Positions 25,290-35,658 of a stretch of 64,000 bases of DNA are shown here, in pieces (the first letter of the stretch is position 1; the number at the start of each line of letters is the position of its first letter). This DNA is from Corythucha ciliata. Taxonomy: Eukaryota; Arthropoda; Insecta; Hemiptera; Tingidae. The position numbers and the translations under genes are program-made. The stretch lies in contig CM075937.1 of the NCBI GenBank assembly GCA_038030265.1, forward strand, positions 21,018,001 through 21,082,000, given 5' to 3'. Below the pieces are notes generated by a model. The model saw only the letters and a list, made by a program, of their open reading frames with translations, was not told the DNA's origin and searched no databases.

Positions 25290-25942
25290 CCTGGCTATTT
25301 CTTAACATGAGAAGCACAAATCTGGCCTTCGTTTTGAGAAAAAATCATTTATCGGACATGTTCTCCCCGTACCGAAATGTCATTGTTGGATCTAACTTCA
25401 GAACAAGTGATTCCAGAATTTTTTTGATATTTTTTTCGAATTCCTCGTGAAATTTCCTTGCAAGTTGACAACAATATTGCCGAATAAAATGCCATTTTTT
25501 GTGGCCAAAATCGTCGTTTTTTAGTGCAAAAGGACCAGTAGCAAAAAATGACGGTCAAAATTGCAAAAAAGGGTCTCTAGAGCCCCTTTGTATCTTAATT
25601 GCAAATATTTGTACCCGAAAAAAACTGAGATTAAGCGAGAATTGTGGGAGTAGAAGGATTTGGCGTGACTACGTCAAAAATTATTTGCCACAGAATTACA
25701 TATAAATCTAAATCTAGTTGTTTCTTGGCATGAAAAACGCGAATATGACCTTTGTTTTGAACGTAAATCATTTCCTAGGCAGGTTTTCCGCGTAGCGGAA
25801 CAATATTTTCGGTATTAACTTCGAAACAATTGGTCCTGGAATTTTGTAACTATTTTGTTAAGATTTCTCGTTCAATTTCCATGCGAATTGACTATAACGT
25901 TGCCGAAAACAAACCCCTTTCAATTCCATGTTACCTACGGGC
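25290..25942. repeat. Diverged tandem duplication, unit about 420 bp
   Basis: 25290-25500 is repeated at 25712-25925. Matching landmarks: TTTCTTAACATGAGAAGC against TTTCTTGGCATGAAAAAC, AAATCATTTATCGG against AAATCATTTCCTAG, and the AACTTCAGAACAAGTGATTC region. No reading frame is shared, so it is non-coding. Confidence 0.65.
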
Positions 25943-27147
25943 ATTTTTTGGCCATCTTGTATGTGTAGGTCAGAAGTGTTCGAAAAAAAAATGCTAACTC
26001 TAAAAAGCTCGTACAATTTTTTGGCAGCCCAAAAACAGAAATTTTTTAGCACTTCTTTTAATTTCTTCTAAATATCCCGAAGATGAGTTACTTTAGAGGG
26101 AAAAATTCACTCACAAAACTTGTTGAGCGATAAATTTCCAACAAATTTTGTATGTAACGTAGTTTTCCAAGATGAATATGGAACGAGCTACAGTCTTTCG
26201 AAATTGTTGTTCCAAAATGGTCAAAGGACCTAAAAATCACATTTTTTCGACTAAGTATTGCATTTTGGACTGTTTTCTACTTTTTGATTTTTTGGTATGA
26301 AAAAACGAAGACAAACAATCGAAGGAGGATTGAAAATTGAGTAACGATAGATGGTTATAGTCGTTGATGGATAAGATTCGGTGATTGAAGATGAGTCGAT
26401 GTGGACTGAGGGTTGATTATTGATTATATGCGATGCAGAATTTAGGATTTAAAGTTATGAAAATTTCGGTGTTTGAGGAATGAAGACTGCGGGATTTTTT
26501 GTCATCTTGTATTTATAGGTCAGAAGTTTTCGAGAAGAAAATAACTCTGAAAATGCTACCTCTTCAGAGGTAAATTTTTGGCAGTCCAAAAACCGAAATG
26601 TTTTGGCACTTCTTTTAGTTTCTTCTATATCCCGAAAATGATTTACTTTCAGTGAAAATCTTCACTCACAAAACTTGTTGAGCATTAAATTTCCTACAAC
26701 TTTTGTATGCAAAGTAGTTTTCCACGACAAATATGGGACGGGCTACAGCCTATCGAAATTGTTGTTATAAGATGGTTGAAGGTTCTAAAATCGCCCTTTT
26801 TCGATCCAAGTATACTCATTGAGCTTTACTTTGGACTATTTTGTAACATTTTTTTTATTTTTTGTACATTTTCTACTTTAAGCCAACTTGGTTTAATAAT
26901 AAGAGTTCTTTTTTCTGGTAATTTTGATCTTTCTTATTTCCACCTTCTTTATAAAAGAACGAAGACGAACGATTGAAGGAGGATTGAAAATTGAGTGACG
27001 ATTGATGGTTGTAGTCGTTGATGGATAAGGGTCGGTAATTGAAGGTTACTCGGTGTGGGCTGAGGGTTGATTATTGATTAAGTGCGACCAATAATTTTTT
27101 TAGATTTAGGGTTATGGTAATTTTGGTGTTTTAGGAATGAAGACTAC
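25943..27147. repeat. Tandem duplication, units about 550 and 655 bp
   Basis: 25943-26493 and 26494-27147 align along their length: both carry CATCTTGTAT...TAGGTCAGAAG, CACTCACAAAACTTGTTGAG, GGAGGATTGAAAATTGAGT, GTCGTTGATGGATAAG and GAATGAAGACT in the same order. The second copy has an extra stretch of about 105 bp near 26830-26955. No ORF is conserved between copies. Confidence 0.85.
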
Positions 27148-27535
27148 GTGATTGATGATTCAGGGATTGTGTGAAGGACCACACGATACTTCCATGTTCC
27201 CGTTTTTGGCGTTCATCAATAATGCATACAAAAAAAAAAAAAAAAAACGAAAAAAAAAAAAAAATACAAGAAAACTTCCATGGCCATATCAATTTTTTCA
27301 GTGCTCCGACCCCTCCGATTTCATGCTGGTTGAAGGGTAACATGGGCGCTTTTTTCCTTTGGTATTCCAAAGGTATTTAATACCAAGGTTTGGTAGTGTT
27401 TGGTGATACCAAACATGTTTGGTGGTACCAAGGGTAAGGTTTGGTATTTAATGGGCCTTAAGCAAAAAAACACACACATAAGGGTCCGTCACACAGGTTC
27501 CGTATATTAAAAAGATAAATTAGCTTGTGTGGTAA

Positions 27536-27639
27536 AAAAAAGGCAAAGACCGTACAGAGTAGCTCCAGTGTCCTAATGTGGTTTACAAGATACCATGTGG
27601 TGACTGCCCAGCGAGTTATGTGGGCGAAACAAAAAGACC
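27536..27639 (+). pseudogene. Penelope-like element, GIY-YIG endonuclease, N-terminal part
   Basis: In the frame from 27575 the sequence reads NVVYKIPCGDCPASYVGETK, the GIY-YIG core of Penelope-like retroelement endonucleases (VYK for GIY, YVG for YIG) with the CxxC pair typical of the family. Upstream RT sequence is absent; the fragment begins abruptly near 27536. The frame is interrupted at 27640 by an LTR-element fragment and resumes at 27941. Confidence 0.85.
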
Positions 27640-27940
27640 TGTTGCAACTTCACTTCTCCTTCCACTTCACTGACAAAGTTTCACATGATATAAAAATGAA
27701 ATTAATTATGTTTTGGTTCTCTCTCGAAGAAAACTTGTGTTTGTATAATCAAACTAAATTGGTGACCCCTCGAACGCAGAACACGCATCATTCACACGAT
27801 ACTTGTCCACATGGAACCGGAAGACGTGAACAGACCTGACACCCATCAAGAAATGTCGGCAGTTTCAGCAAAAATTCCTCCATTCTGGAAACAGAACCCG
27901 ACTCTCTGGTTTGTCCAAGTCGAAGCCACAAAGTTCCACA
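27640..27940 (+). mobile_element. Ty3/gypsy (mag-like) fragment: LTR, primer binding site and gag start
   Basis: 301 bp flanked by GACC on both sides (27636-27639, 27941-27944). It begins TGTTGCAACTT (LTR start) and continues to about 27757. TTGGTGACCCC follows, a common retroelement primer-binding-site motif. The gag start is an ATG at 27811, with the capsid N-terminal signature VSAKIPPFWKQNPTLWF then QVEA. It is cut off at 27940 after about 43 gag codons; no pol or second LTR remains, so the right end was deleted or the insertion was atypical. Confidence 0.75.
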
Positions 27941-28239
27941 GACCCCTAGTGTACAGAGTCAATGAACATAAGAAAGATGTTAAAAATAGAGTGGAAAACG
28001 TAGTACCCCAGCATTGCATCTCCAAGAACCACAGTATTAATTGGAATAATGTTTCGATATTGGACAGAGAAGCTGATGTTAACAAGCGTAGATGGTCTGA
28101 GATGGTCCATATTCACCTGGAGGAAGATTCTATGAATAGAGTGGAGGATACCCACAATTTACATAAATCTAATGGTTCAGTGTTGAAAGTGGTGGTGGAG
28201 CGTAGTAGGAGTGTGATATCTTCCCCTTCTGTCCCTTAA
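27941..28239 (+). pseudogene. Penelope-like element, GIY-YIG endonuclease, C-terminal part
   Basis: Continues the Penelope ORF: RVNEHKKDVKNRV (the R...EH helix), HCISKNHSINWNNVSILDRE (catalytic/structural NH and INW block), then a basic tail ending in TAA at 28237. Joined to the upstream part across the insertion, the domain is in frame and without stops, so the Penelope copy was intact in this domain before it was hit. The endonuclease nicks the target for Penelope retrotransposition. Confidence 0.85.
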
Positions 28240-29179
28240 TTGTAATTTCCTTCGTATGGTTCATTTAGTTGACGTCTTCTTTCCACGGCGTAAAGGTTTT
28301 TTTCGCGCTACCTGCTTCGTAAATTGCCCATTACGATGACATGATAACTCCAGTAAGTTGCATTTTTCATAACCTGATACTTTCTAGCTTCAGTTTTTGA
28401 AAACCGTACAGTAAAGGTTTAAAACTGACATGACAAGTTTTTTGCATGTCAGTTTTCTATAACCTTGTGAAACCTTTGTTGAAATGTCATCACCTATCCG
28501 TAATTATAGAAATATCTTAAGACGTGTTTTTTTTGTCAATAGAAAAAACTGCATGGGTAATCTTAAACGACGGTTGCGCGAAAAATAGCCTCGGCAAGCC
28601 TCGTCCGCCAAAAAAAAAAACTCGCAGGTAATGCACCACAAAAAAATTTATTCTTGTTGTTAACGGAAAAAAGTGAGTGCATCATTGTGGTGAATTTGGT
28701 CTTAATATTGTTACCGGGGTTTTAAGGGTTGGAACAAACCGGGTCAGATTTCAGAAAAAGACAGTTCAAATTTTATTTTGAGAAGTCACATCCGAGATCA
28801 ACATAAAGGAACAAAGTTACTTTTTCACAACGAGCCCAACTCCACACAAGAGACCCAAGAGACAAGGGACACAAGAGAGAGCGTTTTTTTCTCTTCATTT
28901 CCTTTTTTCTTAATTTCCCGTCCCTCCGTGGAGAGCTTTCCCACTACCGTGGCGAAGATGTTGGGTAGGAGCGCCGGAATGGTGGTGGTAGCCGCTCGAG
29001 AGGCGGCGAAGGCGGCGAGTGCCAGATTTTCGTAAAAATATTTTACTTAGGTAGTTTTGTTATAAGGAAAAATCGAGAAGATTACCTGCGCCTTCTTGGA
29101 AATGAGGAAATTACAACGTGGTATGACGTAGTTTTTCTTTAATTGATAATTGATATTGGTGAGTTTTGCACTTAATTAA
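28240..29179. other. Non-coding region between the Penelope ORF and its terminal repeat
   Basis: Probably Penelope 3' sequence or later insertion. A short imperfect palindrome (ACTGACATGACAAG ... GCATGTCAGT) lies near 28424-28453. The 85-codon ORF at 28778-29035 has no recognisable domain. Confidence 0.35.
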
Positions 29180-29405
29180 TTAAATTAATGGGCTGGCTAT
29201 AAGTTATGTAAATGTGATTTTAGAATTATAATGCCTGAAGAGGTCGACGCATCAGTCGACGAAACGTCGCAGCTTAAGTGATTGTCTGTGTTGTTTGTTT
29301 GTTTTTTGTTTTTTTTTTTGCCCATATTAGTCGATACTATTGAAGTAAACTAATAATTTTATTAATTAGCCTTATAGGCCTTAGAGCTTCGATTATTTCA
29401 ATTGG
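29180..29405 (+). repeat. Penelope pLTR-like sequence, copy 1, with hammerhead-like motif
   Basis: About 225 bp homologous (inverted) to 24480-24680, lying about 0.95 kb downstream of the GIY-YIG ORF in the same orientation, as a Penelope 3' terminal repeat should. It contains the ribozyme-like core at 29235-29268. Shared blocks include AAGTTATGTAAATGTGATTT before and CTTAAG, GATTGTCTG and GCCCATATT after the core. A gag-like fragment begins right at its right edge. Confidence 0.7.
29235..29268 (+). ncRNA. Hammerhead ribozyme-like motif in Penelope repeat
   Basis: Core pieces in order: CTGAAGA (CUGANGA box), helix II GTCGAC-GCATCA-GTCGAC (six pairs), GAAA, then the minimal ACGU-type helix III and GTC cleavage triplet ending at 29268. 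TGC before and GCA after can start helix I. One extra G (29242) sits between the first box and helix II compared with the consensus, so activity is uncertain. Penelope elements are known to carry hammerheads with very short helix III in their terminal repeats. Confidence 0.55.
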
Positions 29406-30372
29406 ATTGTCTGAGAAAAGTATGGTTCGAAGATTAATCGGCGAAACACAGTTCGAGCAGGCTTGTAAAGTCGTCTTGGACATGGCAACGGTCCAAGAAG
29501 GGACTCCTGTAGTCAAGGATCGGAGTTCATCGTGCTACGCCGTAGTACGTTCATTCCAATCCGGCAGTCGCTCTAGTAGTCAGCAACGTCGTCGTCATCG
29601 CTCTCGGTCTCCAGCCGCCGCTGTGGCCTCAGGAAGCGGTCGGTGTAACATGTAACATCAGGAACTCACATTCGTCTACGAGGTCCAGGTCGTCGTGTCA
29701 GCGATGTGGACGTCCATCGCATGGCCCCAAAGGCTGCCCCGCTGTCAAGTGATCTTATTTCGCTTGCGGTTGCCTTGGTCACATTGCTCAGCTTCGTCGT
29801 CAGTCAACGTCTGCAGTCTACGTCCACGGAAGTTCTCAGGTCGAATCTAATATTCCTCCTCCTTTAATTGTGAATTTTCAAGTCAATGAAAATAGTTTTA
29901 TCCCCTTTGAGATTGACAGTGGCGCAGCCACAACCTTAATTCCGTTCCTAATTTTCAAAACGTCAAGTCGTCTTATTGATTCGTCCTCTTAATACTGTCG
30001 TATTGATTCGTGTCATGTAAAACTTGAAGCCGCTAACGGTGAGTCCATTAACGTAATTGGATCTGCACGTCTGAGTCTTGTGCGTTTTCAGGGCAAGTGT
30101 TTTCGCTCTTTACCAGTCCTAGTCTTAACGTCATCGTGTCTGATCGTAACGTCAACAAACCTCTCCTTGGTCGAGATTGGTTGAACGGCATTAATACTAA
30201 TTGGGAAACCCACATCCTAGCCATGTCGAATATGTCAGTATCCGAATCCAGTCAGCAAACCGTCATTAATCCAGTCACTCTTCCATCATCATTACCGTCA
30301 ACAGTGATAACCGGTGTAAGTCCAGCTCAACGTATTTTCAACTTTGAGCTTAGAACACCTCTCACAATGTGA
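29406..30372 (+). pseudogene. Ty3/gypsy-like LTR element, gag zinc knuckle and protease remains
   Basis: The open frame 29407-29655 resembles the end of a gag capsid (RRLIGETQFEQACKVVLDMA) followed by an Arg/Ser-rich linker. A CX2CX4HX4C zinc knuckle follows at 29696-29737 (CQRCGRPSHGPKGC), then a decayed second knuckle (CGCLGHIAQ). The retropepsin active site IDSGA lies at 29912-29926, and after several stops the protease end LLGRDWL at 30163-30183. Multiple stops and frame changes make this an old copy. No reverse transcriptase follows, so most of pol is deleted. The 5' LTR and gag start are absent; the fragment abuts the Penelope repeat. Confidence 0.8.
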
Positions 30373-30836
30373 CAGCCCAAAGATAGGATGAAATCAGGAT
30401 CTCTTGGAAACTCGGAATCAAGTAGTCGAAGTCATGTTATTTCGAGATAAACTCCAAAGTCTTGGTCCTTAACCCTAATCGAGATGATTCCGGGCGTAGA
30501 TGGATTCCGGCCGTCTGATGGAAGTTCTAGAGAACGTCGTCTTTCTCGTGAGGCTTCTCCACAATCATTACTGTAAATTCATCTTAATCATTTAAAAATC
30601 AGTCACTTATCGGATAACCTTCATCCCCCTGAACGTCCTATTCCGTCACACGATTTACCCAAGTCAGACCATCAAAACTCCCACAGTTGACCTTAAATCG
30701 ATGCGATCAGTCTCCCTGTGCCCCGATCTCCTCGAAGTACTGTCGAGTTTTCGTCAACAAGTCATCCCTACGCGCCGTTACTCCCCTATGCGAGATCGTT
30801 ATAATGTCGGTAATTTTGTTCCTGTGTCATGTCTGT
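30373..30836 (+). pseudogene. Probable integrase C-terminal remnant of the same LTR element
   Basis: Weak coding traces in shifting frames: VMLFRDKLQSLGP, then a RRWIPAV segment (about 30502-30522) and MEVLENVVFLVR resemble the SH3-like integrase C-terminus that precedes the 3' end of gypsy elements. Stops occur in every frame. The assignment rests mainly on position after the protease, so confidence is low. Confidence 0.4.
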
Positions 30837-31130
30837 TTCTATAATTTGTTTTAAAAAATTGAAATTATAGCAATTTTGCCATTGCAAAATGTTATGTATG
30901 TTGTTGTGTTGTATGTTGTTTTGAAAATGTTATGTTCTGAAGTCGTTACGTCACAATGTCTCGGTTGGTAGTCTTGATTATTTTGTAAGTCTGGGAATCA
31001 CATTATGGCCTTTCTTGGTTGTCTGTGCTGTGTGCTCGTAAAGTCGTAAGGCGTGAGCTAAAATAATAAAGTCATGATTCAGTTCAGTCTTGTCAGGTCT
31101 TCAGTCATCTTCGTATCAAAGTTAACACGA
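30837..31130 (+). repeat. Candidate 3' LTR of the decayed gypsy-like element
   Basis: A T/G-rich stretch without ORFs follows the integrase-like remnant, contains AATAAA near 31065, and can be framed as TG...CA, ending near AAAGTTAACA. No second copy in the window confirms it. Confidence 0.35.
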
Positions 31131-31990
31131 ATAAGCGCTAATTCATAGCTAAATGGAAACGATCGCTAATCATTCACTTGTCAAATTGAGAAACAACGTT
31201 AAAGTGCTGCTAAAATAAAGAAAAACCGATTATTAACTACTGAAATTGATAAAACTTGATTTCTGGAGGCACCGTCGTAGCTGAAATTTCGCAAAAGCTA
31301 CGAATCAGCGACTAAATTTCAGGAAAGCGATAGTTTTTCAGCGAAAATTGAGGAAAAGCTTATTCGTGGTTTTTGGAGGCAAATTCGTGGCCAAAATTGA
31401 GAGAATGCTCTAATTCATGCCTAAATGTGAAAATATCGATTTTTTGCGGTCGAAAATAAGAAAAAACACTAAATCTAAAATTGGGAGAAAAATGGTTCGT
31501 ATTCAATGCTAAAATTGAGAAAACGCCAAATCGCGGGGCAGCCACGCGGGGGCGAATTCGCGTGAATGAAATTGAAATAAGAGCAAAGTCCGGGGCTGAA
31601 TGTAAAAAAAAACGCTATTTCGTAACTGTGAATGAATACAACGCTAATTCACTGCTGAAGTTGAGGCAATAATACTCTAGTTCATGGTTAAATGGGAATA
31701 CACCACTATATCGCTGTGAAAATTGGGAAATAGCGCTATTAGTGACTAAAATAGAGACAAAGAGCCAATTCATAGCTGAATCGATACAAAGAGTGAATTA
31801 ATTGGTAAAACATTTAGATAAATCGCTTATTCGATGCTAAAATTGAGAAATTCGTGTTTTTTTGTGGCAACTTCGTGGCTTGAATTGAGCAAAACCACTA
31901 TAGTTCAAGGCCAAACGTGAAAAAATCGCTAATTCGCTGCTGAAATTGAGAAGCAGGGATAATTCGTGACTAAATGGGAAGACATCGATC
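31131..31990 (+). repeat. Family 2 array (forward)
   Basis: Units such as GCTAATTCATAGCTAAATGG (31135) and GCTAATTCGCTGCTGAAATT (31928); it begins right after the candidate LTR end. Confidence 0.78.
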
Positions 31991-32559
31991 GAAAAAGAGG
32001 TGTAGTTTCACAAGTGATTATGAATCACACAAGCCTTGTATCAATCAATTGGGCGATTGTATGGCTAAATAACAAATGTCAGTGGTTATTTAACAGTTTT
32101 CAGCCCATTTTCGTTTTTGGGCAGCAAGATTGACAATAATATCGGCCTAATATCTTTTTCATGGCAAGAAAAATCATTAAATTTGTATCCGAATGTTCGG
32201 GCTATTTTGCTGGTTAAATTACAGTGAGCATCAATTTTCTGGGATGGTTTGGTCAACGTTTGGGTTTGAACGGAAACCCAGACTTTGTTTCGATGTGTAC
32301 ATAATTAAATTTGTATTTACTGCGTCAACAGTCTGGTGGCCATGCGCTAGGGTCGGGGAGGGGCCGAAATTTGGTCAGAAGTATTTGTTATTGTGGGGAA
32401 TTTTTGTCATCGGAGCTTTTTCATAATTTGGTGTATAAGGTTTTTTTGTTACTTCCCGAACTAATACGCGAAATTTTTTAACCGGAGGTATTCTCGGTCC
32501 GGCTAGAGATCGAGTCCCAGGCCCGGAGACTCCGGACGGAAAGCGAAGATCTGGAAAGT
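31991..32559. other. Unique DNA upstream of LINE A, no supported gene
   Basis: No ORF with family features. GAGTCCCAGGCCCGGAGACT near 32512 resembles a decayed tRNA/SINE B-box segment. Confidence 0.35.
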
Positions 32560-32640
32560 CCTGGTTATCCTCGCCCCGCTCCCCGTCAGCCGTTCCAGTT
32601 GGTCAAGGCTGGCACGTTACCGGTATGGACCGCTTGGCGG
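32560..32640 (+). repeat. Interspersed repeat X, copy 2 (partial)
   Basis: 81 bp close to the complement of 24821-24901, including CCTGGTTATCCTCGCC, CCCCGTCAGCC and GGTACCGCTTG-like landmarks. Confidence 0.7.
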
Positions 32641-32959
32641 TGTGGAGTTTACAGGTGTAGTGTGGGACGAGGAGTGGAATGTTCTGAACCAAGGATTCAA
32701 TTCGGTGATGGCTGAACTTCAGTTTGGGTCAGTCAGGATCAGGTCTGGATCTAGTATGTTTTGCATAGTTCAAGATTAATAAGTTTGTAGTGAGATTACG
32801 AGAACTCTCTCCCTGCCGGCACTTCTTTTCCTGATATTGCTTCATTTCTTCACTCGGACCACCTCGGTATTCTCTTTTCTTTCTGCCTCAAGCGGAGGAG
32901 TCATCCTGTACTGCACAGCTATCGATGCCTCAGCGATGGGAACGTCTCGCGTTTTAGGG

Positions 32960-34110
32960 ATCATCTCTGGTTAGTCAATTGGCTCGACATGTATGCTCTT
33001 GAAACTCTTGACGAGCTAGTGAGTTTCATAGTACATAAACTAGCAAGAGGCATATAGATTTCCTTCCCCCGGACTAAGAAAAAGAGCCCTTCGCCTGGGA
33101 GAAGGAACCCCTGGTACTCATCTGATCTTCTATTTTCGGAAAAACGAATATTCCCGACTATTTGAGTTGTCCTCATGCTGCAACAATGCAAAAATTGCCT
33201 ACAAAAAGACGAAGAGACTATACTGAATGCCAAAGTGGGTTTAAAAATGCCAAAGTGGAATACTGTAGCAATCTTGTCCTCACTGGTAGTCGACCCCGAA
33301 CTCTTTGGCAAATTATAAAAGACGGGACAGATCAGTGGACGTCTGACGAAAATTTCGACTATCATGGCATTTCTGCTGATGAATTTAACGGTTCGTTCCT
33401 TGACTCTGTGGTGGATCTGTGTGAGGATAATGACAATAAGAGTGTTTCCGTGGAGGACTGGAGGGACTTCTTCTGCACCGCTGTCAACCGATCCCAGCAA
33501 ACTCCAGTCCAATTTAATGATATAACCGTCGAAGAAGTGCTCAAGGCATTACAGAAGCTGAAACCATCGCGTTGTAAGGATCTCTTGGGCATGAACAGCA
33601 TCATACTGATTACCGTCGCCGATTCAATATGCAAACCTCTGACCCACGGATATAACAGATGCATTGTTCTCGGGGTTTTCCCGGGACTCTTTAAGGTTTC
33701 GAAGGTACAGTGTCTTCAAGAAAAACGATCCTTGTAAACTAAATAATTACCGTCCAACAGCAATACTGCCATATTTAGCTAAAGTGTTCGAGAAAATTCT
33801 CCGGAGGGACACGGCCGGCTTCTTCGAGGACAACAAAATCTATTCTGACTGTCAGCATGGCTTTAGGGCTGGCAGAGGGACTGTCACCACCGCCATGCAA
33901 CTTGTTAGCGATTGCCTTCGGGGTCTTGAGGCGAGATGGTCGCTCCCTCGTGATGTCATTCGACATGAGTAAGGCATTTTGATGTTCTCCCTCATGACAT
34001 CCTCCTCAGCAAGCTTGAGGGTTATGGTTTTATGGGAAGTTCGTAGAACTTGATGGCTTCGTACTTTCCAATCGGTACCAGGCGGTTTCCACTGGATCCG
34101 ACGCCTCCTC
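32960..34110 (+). pseudogene. LINE A, 5' part: endonuclease/RT linker and start of reverse transcriptase
   Basis: Decayed non-LTR retrotransposon ORF2. A PWYSSDL linker motif is visible near 33100. An open frame at 33162-33737 carries the WRDFF ... TVEEVLKALQKLKPS region that precedes the RT fingers in CR1/Jockey-type elements. The reading shifts frame near 33700, and 33730-33972 continues with NNYRPTAILPYLAKVFEKIL and HGFRAGRGTVTTAMQLV. Motif A (DMSKAF) follows with another frameshift, then HDILLSKLEGYGF and NRYQAVS near 34090. There the element is cut by LINE B and resumes at about 37903. No endonuclease domain or 5' end was found, so the copy is probably 5'-truncated as well. Confidence 0.85.
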
Positions 34111-34140
34111 TCTTCGCCCCTTTCCACAATCAAATAAAAC

Positions 34141-34866
34141 ATGGCGGCGACGAAAAGTAACCCGTTGTGCGCTCGTTGTTTGTCTCCTTTTTTAAGTACG
34201 GACCGGGCTATTAAATGTGACGGAAGTTGTTCGGGGCTGTTCCACAGTGGTTGCGCTGGACTTTCTATAAAAAACCTTGAAGATATACGCGAAATTCGAG
34301 TAAAACTCAAGTGGTTCTGCACGGCCTGTGATAAGGCGTTACAAGAGTATGGCAACGGTAAGTCTGCGTGTGACGCGAATAATGATGCAGCTGTGTCTTC
34401 TTCACTCCTCAGCATTGTGGTGACTGAGCGTGAGACAGTGAGCAAAACTTGCCTTGAGCTGTCGAAGAAGTGTGATGTCTTATTTGATGACAACCGAAAG
34501 TTAAAGCAGCAAATGGTGACTCTGTGTGAATGTATTAGTCGTGATAGAGCACCGAACACTTCGGTAGCCGACTGTGGGGATAAGCCTGTCGGGCTTATTC
34601 TCGTTAAAAGACCGGACTCTGCTCGTGGAAGTGTTTATGAAACTTCTCGCAAAATTGATTCTCCGACTTCATTGGGTGCGGTGGACATGAATATTCTGCC
34701 ATCTGGTGACGGTGACGAGCAACAGGATTCGGATTTAAAGGTAATGGAGGGCCCTCCCGGGCCTATCCGGAAAAGACGGAACGCTGCGGTTGGTGTCCCA
34801 GTCAAGGATCCTATACCACTATATTGGCTGAGGACCTGCCTGTTTCGGTCCCCCTCCTGGACGTAA
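34141..34866 (+). CDS. LINE B ORF1 protein with PHD-type zinc finger
   Basis: The 241-residue frame starts ATGGCGGCG. Residues 10-62 form a PHD-like zinc finger: CARC, then IKCDGSCSGLFHSGC, and WFCTAC at the end, with cysteine and histidine spacing of the CR1-type ORF1 finger. Residues about 90-140 (VVTERETVSKTCLELSKKCD and DDNRKLKQQMVTL) look like a coiled coil, expected for the trimeric RNA-binding ORF1 protein. The C-terminal end (RTCLFRSPSWT) probably results from a frameshift or deletion that also removed the start of ORF2. No stop interrupts it, so this part is fairly young. Confidence 0.8.
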   Translation: MAATKSNPLCARCLSPFLSTDRAIKCDGSCSGLFHSGCAGLSIKNLEDIREIRVKLKWFCTACDKALQEYGNGKSACDANNDAAVSSSLLSIVVTERETVSKTCLELSKKCDVLFDDNRKLKQQMVTLCECISRDRAPNTSVADCGDKPVGLILVKRPDSARGSVYETSRKIDSPTSLGAVDMNILPSGDGDEQQDSDLKVMEGPPGPIRKRRNAAVGVPVKDPIPLYWLRTCLFRSPSWT

Positions 34867-35151
34867 AGAAAAATCACGTAGGCCCGGCCGCGTGGTTCTT
34901 GGGACTGGGGAAGGAACAGCGATTAGAGCGGTGCCGCGAACCACTGCGAGATGTCAGCCACACGATTAGTGCATCATACTACTTACTTACTGTTTACAGG
35001 CCCCCTCATGGGGAGTTTAATATATTTTTGGATAGCTTTGAAAGAATGCTACAAAATGTGTTAAGTAGCGATACTCTGATAACCGGTGACTTCAACGTTC
35101 TTTTCAATAAGGCAACTGATAAACGGGCGAAAGATTTGTTGGATATTCTTA
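34867..35151 (+). pseudogene. LINE B ORF2, partial AP-type endonuclease domain
   Basis: The frame open at 34824-35165 shows the C-terminal half of an exonuclease-endonuclease-phosphatase domain: YYLLTVYRPPHGEFNIFLDS, then LITGDFNV, the conserved GDFN block with the catalytic Asp/Asn pair. The N-terminal part of the domain (about 100 residues, including the first catalytic Asn and Glu) is missing, so ORF2 was internally deleted at its start. The frame is broken at 35149-35151 by the MITE; with the MITE and one TTA copy removed, the reading continues in frame at 35659 (DIL|RMYGF). Confidence 0.8.
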
Positions 35152-35655
35152 GGGTGCGTTCATAGTGAATCACCTTCACTGCGATGCCTCGATGAGCGAT
35201 GCCCCGATGAAACATCGATGAAGAACAAACATCAATAATTGTATGGGACTGTTCATAGTGAAGCACCCTCACTGCGATGTGATCTTCGATACCTCGCTAC
35301 TATCATCGATGATTTGAACCATATGGTTCCTCGACCCCCCTCCCGTCCGTTGCCTTTTTATTTCAAAATCTTTCAAAGTCCACCTTCAAACAATTTACGT
35401 AAGTCACGCACACCTGTTTCCTACAAGCTTTAACCCTTATTTAGAAAAAAAAAGCAATTGGCAGGAGGGGGGTCGAGGAACCATATGGTTCAAATCATCG
35501 ATGATAGTAGCGAGGTATCGAAGATTACATCGCAGTGAGGGTGCTTCACTATGAACAGTCCCATACATTTATTGATGTTTGTTCTTCATCGATGTTTCTT
35601 CGGGGCATCGCTCATCGAGGTATCGCAGTGAAGGTGATTCACTATGAACGCACCC
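35152..35655. mobile_element. PIF/Harbinger-type MITE with about 210-bp inverted repeats, inside LINE B
   Basis: Terminal inverted repeats begin GGGTGCGTTCATAGTGAATC and extend about 210 bp (35152-35362 against 35446-35655) with few mismatches, leaving an 83-bp centre. TTA is duplicated on both sides (35149-35151 and 35656-35658), the target choice of PIF/Harbinger elements. There is no coding capacity. Each arm contains a partial direct duplication: GTTCATAGTGAA...CACTGCGAT occurs at 35158 and again at 35251. Removing it restores the LINE frame, so it landed after LINE B did. Confidence 0.9.
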
Positions 35656-35658
35656 TTA

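Noticed and set aside
27811..28239. A single 142-residue host protein
   Set aside because: It is a chimera: gag start of an LTR fragment up to 27940, then Penelope GIY-YIG sequence.
29407..30372. Host aspartic protease gene
   Set aside because: The DSGA and LLGRDWL motifs are flanked by a gag zinc knuckle and stops; it is a decayed retroelement.
33852..34559. 235-codon minus-strand ORF
   Set aside because: Antisense shadow across LINE A and LINE B ORF1.
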